From the NCBI GenBank assembly GCA_014376325.1, contig JACMRP010000131.1, positions 1-7,082 on the forward strand: a stretch of DNA of 7,082 nt, read 5' to 3'. Of the stretch, positions 5,028-7,082 are shown one piece after another (within the stretch, counting starts at the first letter, position 1; the number at the start of each line of letters is the position of its first letter). Position numbers and translations under genes: made by a program. The DNA is from Pseudobdellovibrionaceae bacterium (GTDB lineage Bacteria > Bdellovibrionota > Bdellovibrionia > Bdellovibrionales > Bdellovibrionaceae). The notes under the pieces are model-generated. The model worked only from the letters and a program-made list of their open reading frames with translations, had not been told where the DNA came from and ran no database searches.

Positions 5028-6413
5028 ATGAAGATTCTGATTACTGGTGCTACGGGTCTTCTCGGTAAAGAAGTGGGTAAAGCTTTGATCGAAAAGGGGC
5101 ACAAGATCGTCGTGGTCAGTCGCGATCCTCAGAAAGCGATTGAGCAGTTGCCGTTCCCCTGCGAAGTGATCGCGGGCGATCTCGGAATAAAGAACCTGCA
5201 GGGTGAGCCCCTCTTGCGCGAAATCGATGCGGTTATTCACCTGATGGGTGAATCCGTCGGCGGAGGGCGCTGGACCGAAGAACGCAAACGCCGCATCTAC
5301 GAATCGCGGGTTTTGGGAACTCGACATCTTATCGAAAGTTTGTCGGTGGCACCGAAGGTTTTTATCAGCGCTTCGGGCGCTGGTTACTATGGCTCTGCCG
5401 GCTCGGATATCCTGAACGAAGAAAGCGCGCCCGGCGACGATTTCCTGGCGAAGACTTGCGTGAACTGGGAAAAAGAACTTCTGCCTTTGACCGTCGGCAA
5501 AACGGGGACTCGGGTCGTGCGTCTGCGCACGGGGATGGTTTTCGCTACTCAGGGCGGAGCGCTCGACAAGTTGTTTCCGTTGTTCCGTCGTGGACTCGGC
5601 AGCGTGATTGCGGGCGGACAGCAATGGATGAACTGGATTCACATTCAAGATGTGGTCGGACTGATTTTCCACGCGCTTGAAAACTCTTCGGTCGATGGGG
5701 CGATGAATTTGGTTTCGCCGAACCCGGCGACGAACGAACACTTCACGAAGGCACTTGCGTCCGCGATGGGCGTCAGCGTGGGTCCTCCGGCGCCGGCTTT
5801 CGCGATCAAAGCAGCACTCGGTGAAATGTCGGTTTTGGTATTGGCTTCACAGCGCGTAATTCCTGAAGTGGCGTTGCGTACCGGGTACAAATTCAAACAT
5901 CCAGATTTGCAAGAAGCGTTACGAGACGTGGCTTTGCCGCTTTCTAAAGGCGAAGAGTTTTTTTATAGTGAGCAGTATTTGCCGTGGACTCCTCAAGAAA
6001 TATTTCCGTTCTTTAGTGCGGCGAAGAATTTAGAAAAAATCACTCCGCCCATTTTAAGTTTTAAAATTCTCGAAGAGCCGAAAGAAACACTCGGCACCGG
6101 TTCCGAGATCCGTTACAAGATCAGTGTTCACGGACTGCCGATGGAATGGCTGACTTTAATTAAAGATTGGGAACCGCCATTCAAATTCGTGGATACGCAA
6201 GTGAAGGGTCCTTACAAGTTGTGGCACCACACGCACGAGTTCAAAGCCTTCGCGGGGGGCACGCTCATGACGGACAAAGTTCGTTACAAACTCCCGATGG
6301 GATTCCTTGGTAATTTTGTGGCTGGCGGATTCGTCCGCGGTGACGTCGAAAAGATCTTTGCGTACCGCCGTCAGTATCTAGCAAAGAACCTCGCGCGTGA
6401 GCTCGGAATTTAG
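5028..6413 (+). CDS. TIGR01777-type epimerase fused to a C-terminal SRPBCC domain
   Basis: This is a 461-residue two-part protein. Residues 1-300 are an atypical short-chain dehydrogenase/epimerase of the TIGR01777 (YfcH-like) type. They include the nucleotide-binding GATGLLG (7-13), HLMGESVGGGRWTEERKR (71-88), ESRVLGTRHLIE (92-103), SASGAGYYG (114-122), the DVV region (208-210) and the closing DUF1731 segment LRTGYKFKHPDLQEALRD (283-300). The usual SDR YxxxK is not evident, as is normal for this subgroup. Residues from about 310 to 453 form an SRPBCC (START-like, ligand-binding) domain of the COG4276 kind: YLPWTPQEIFPFFSAAKNLEKITPP, GTGSEIRYKI, and DKVRYKLPMGFLGNF with the ending VEKIFAYRRQYL. 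The substrate is unknown. AGAGG (5017-5021), 6 bases before the ATG, is a strong ribosome site. The 20-base gap after the photolyase implies one transcript. It converges with the SDR gene, leaving 24 bases and no clear terminator. Confidence 0.9.
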   Translation: MKILITGATGLLGKEVGKALIEKGHKIVVVSRDPQKAIEQLPFPCEVIAGDLGIKNLQGEPLLREIDAVIHLMGESVGGGRWTEERKRRIYESRVLGTRHLIESLSVAPKVFISASGAGYYGSAGSDILNEESAPGDDFLAKTCVNWEKELLPLTVGKTGTRVVRLRTGMVFATQGGALDKLFPLFRRGLGSVIAGGQQWMNWIHIQDVVGLIFHALENSSVDGAMNLVSPNPATNEHFTKALASAMGVSVGPPAPAFAIKAALGEMSVLVLASQRVIPEVALRTGYKFKHPDLQEALRDVALPLSKGEEFFYSEQYLPWTPQEIFPFFSAAKNLEKITPPILSFKILEEPKETLGTGSEIRYKISVHGLPMEWLTLIKDWEPPFKFVDTQVKGPYKLWHHTHEFKAFAGGTLMTDKVRYKLPMGFLGNFVAGGFVRGDVEKIFAYRRQYLAKNLARELGI

Positions 6414-6437
6414 TTATTGGACTCCCCAGCCCGCACG

Positions 6438-7082
6438 TTAACCAAGCGGCAAACCGCCGGCTTGGGGCAGGATGATGCCGCTGATGTAGCTCGAATCCGC
6501 GTCGCTTGCTAAGAACACGTACGCCGGCGCGATTTCTTCTGGCTGGGCCGCACGGCCGATCGGTTGCTTTGATCCAAATTTTGCAACCTTTGCTCGAGTC
6601 ATTCCTTTATCCGACGGGTTCAGCGGAGTCCACACGGGGCCCGGCGCGATGGCGTTCACGCGGATGCCTTGCTTGATCAGCATTTGCGCGAGCGATTTGG
6701 TAAAAGTATTGATCGCACCTTTTGTCGACGAATAGTCTAAAAGTTCTTTCGGACCTTGGTAGGCAGTCTCCGAACTCGTAGCGATGATGGCGGAGCCCGG
6801 TTTCATGTGCGGGACTGCGGCCTTCGCCAAATGAAAGTAGGCATAGATATTTGTTTTAAAAGTGCGGTCGAATTCTTTGGTCGTAATCTCTGCCAGAGTT
6901 TCTTTGCGATTTTGGTGACCGGCATTGCTGACCAAAATATTGATGCCTCCCAGTTTTTTGACGGTGGTGCTGACGGCTTTCTTGCAAAAAGCTTCGCGGG
7001 TCAGATCCCCTTCGATGATAATACATTCACGTCCTTCGGCTTCAACAAGGGCCTGCGTTTCGCGGGCGTCGCCACGTTCGGC
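6438..7082 (-). CDS. Short-chain dehydrogenase (stress-protein-39/YghA-like), N-terminus missing
   Basis: The frame is open to the right edge of the window, so the start lies beyond it. The 214 visible residues correspond to the C-terminal three quarters of an SDR of about 285-300 residues. I read the frame past the TTG at 6933-6935: the upstream 49 residues (ARETQALVEAEGRE, then IIIEGDLTREAF and KKLGGINILVSNAGH) are clearly the same protein. Classical SDR features are present: an EGD acidic turn, SNAG (52-55), the serine in IATSSE, the catalytic pair Y117 and K121 in DYSSTKGA, and PGPVWTPLNPSD. The layout resembles Bacillus general stress protein 39 and E. coli YghA, NAD(P)-dependent oxidoreductases of uncertain substrate. 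The nucleotide-binding glycine motif lies outside the window. The ending ISGIILPQAGGLPLG is usual in shape. Confidence 0.9.
   Translation of the reverse strand, partial: AERGDARETQALVEAEGRECIIIEGDLTREAFCKKAVSTTVKKLGGINILVSNAGHQNRKETLAEITTKEFDRTFKTNIYAYFHLAKAAVPHMKPGSAIIATSSETAYQGPKELLDYSSTKGAINTFTKSLAQMLIKQGIRVNAIAPGPVWTPLNPSDKGMTRAKVAKFGSKQPIGRAAQPEEIAPAYVFLASDADSSYISGIILPQAGGLPLG

Noticed and set aside
4929..5741. Long open frame of 270 codons on the minus strand
   Set aside because: It overlaps the end of the photolyase and half of the epimerase gene, both of which have clear family motifs. Its translation is rich in Arg, His and Phe with no recognisable motif, as expected of a shadow frame.
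6442..6465. Hairpin CCAAGCGGC / GCCGGCTTGG near the end of the SDR gene, possible terminator
   Set aside because: It lies inside the last codons of the SDR gene, has a bulge, and is not followed by a T run on either strand.
6438..6935. SDR gene starting at the TTG at 6933-6935 as a complete 165-residue protein
   Set aside because: The same frame continues without a stop to the window edge and encodes the preceding conserved SDR residues (EGD turn, KKLGGINI), so the true start is beyond 7082.

Overview
This window looks like an ordinary, gene-dense stretch of a Gram-negative bacterial chromosome with moderate GC content. The gaps between genes are short, and I see no mobile element, tRNA, rRNA, CRISPR array or phage gene. 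An aerobic organism is implied by a heme A synthase, which points to an aa3/caa3-type oxidase, and by a COQ8-like kinase. The mix of genes and base composition would fit a Bdellovibrio-like or other delta-type proteobacterium, but this is an impression and not proof. Seven protein genes are supported, of which two run off the window edges.

Layout, left to right. (1) A C-terminal fragment on the + strand, probably of a Nudix hydrolase, ends at 138. (2) A small DCC-family (DUF393) thiol-disulfide protein lies on the - strand at 174-572. (3) Divergent from it is a stand-alone Lon-substrate-binding-domain protein on the + strand, probably starting at ATG 662 and ending at 1279. (4) Its stop codon interlocks with that of a - strand pair: a COQ8/ABC1-family kinase-like gene (2229-3620) followed after 20 bases by heme A synthase ctaA (1276-2208). 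(5) An 85-base divergent control region (3621-3705) carries a perfect 12-base direct repeat next to a plausible promoter for the kinase gene. (6) A + strand pair follows: a class I DNA photolyase (3706-5007, TTG start), then after 20 bases a fusion of a TIGR01777-type nucleotide-binding epimerase with a C-terminal SRPBCC domain (5028-6413). (7) A short-chain dehydrogenase of the stress-protein-39 type lies on the - strand at 6438-7082, and its N-terminus is beyond the window.

Two themes emerge. The - strand pair joins heme A synthesis to an ABC1-type protein, a family known for supporting ubiquinone synthesis, so it reads as a respiratory-chain assembly unit. The + strand pair joins light-driven repair of UV damage to an epimerase/SRPBCC protein. 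From general knowledge, proteins of these two types recur beside photolyase genes in light- or stress-induced clusters. The shared divergent region is the most likely place where the two units are controlled. No clearly new system is visible. The points most worth checking are the direct repeat, the kinase-ctaA pairing, the fusion protein, and a few changed motifs in otherwise typical enzymes.
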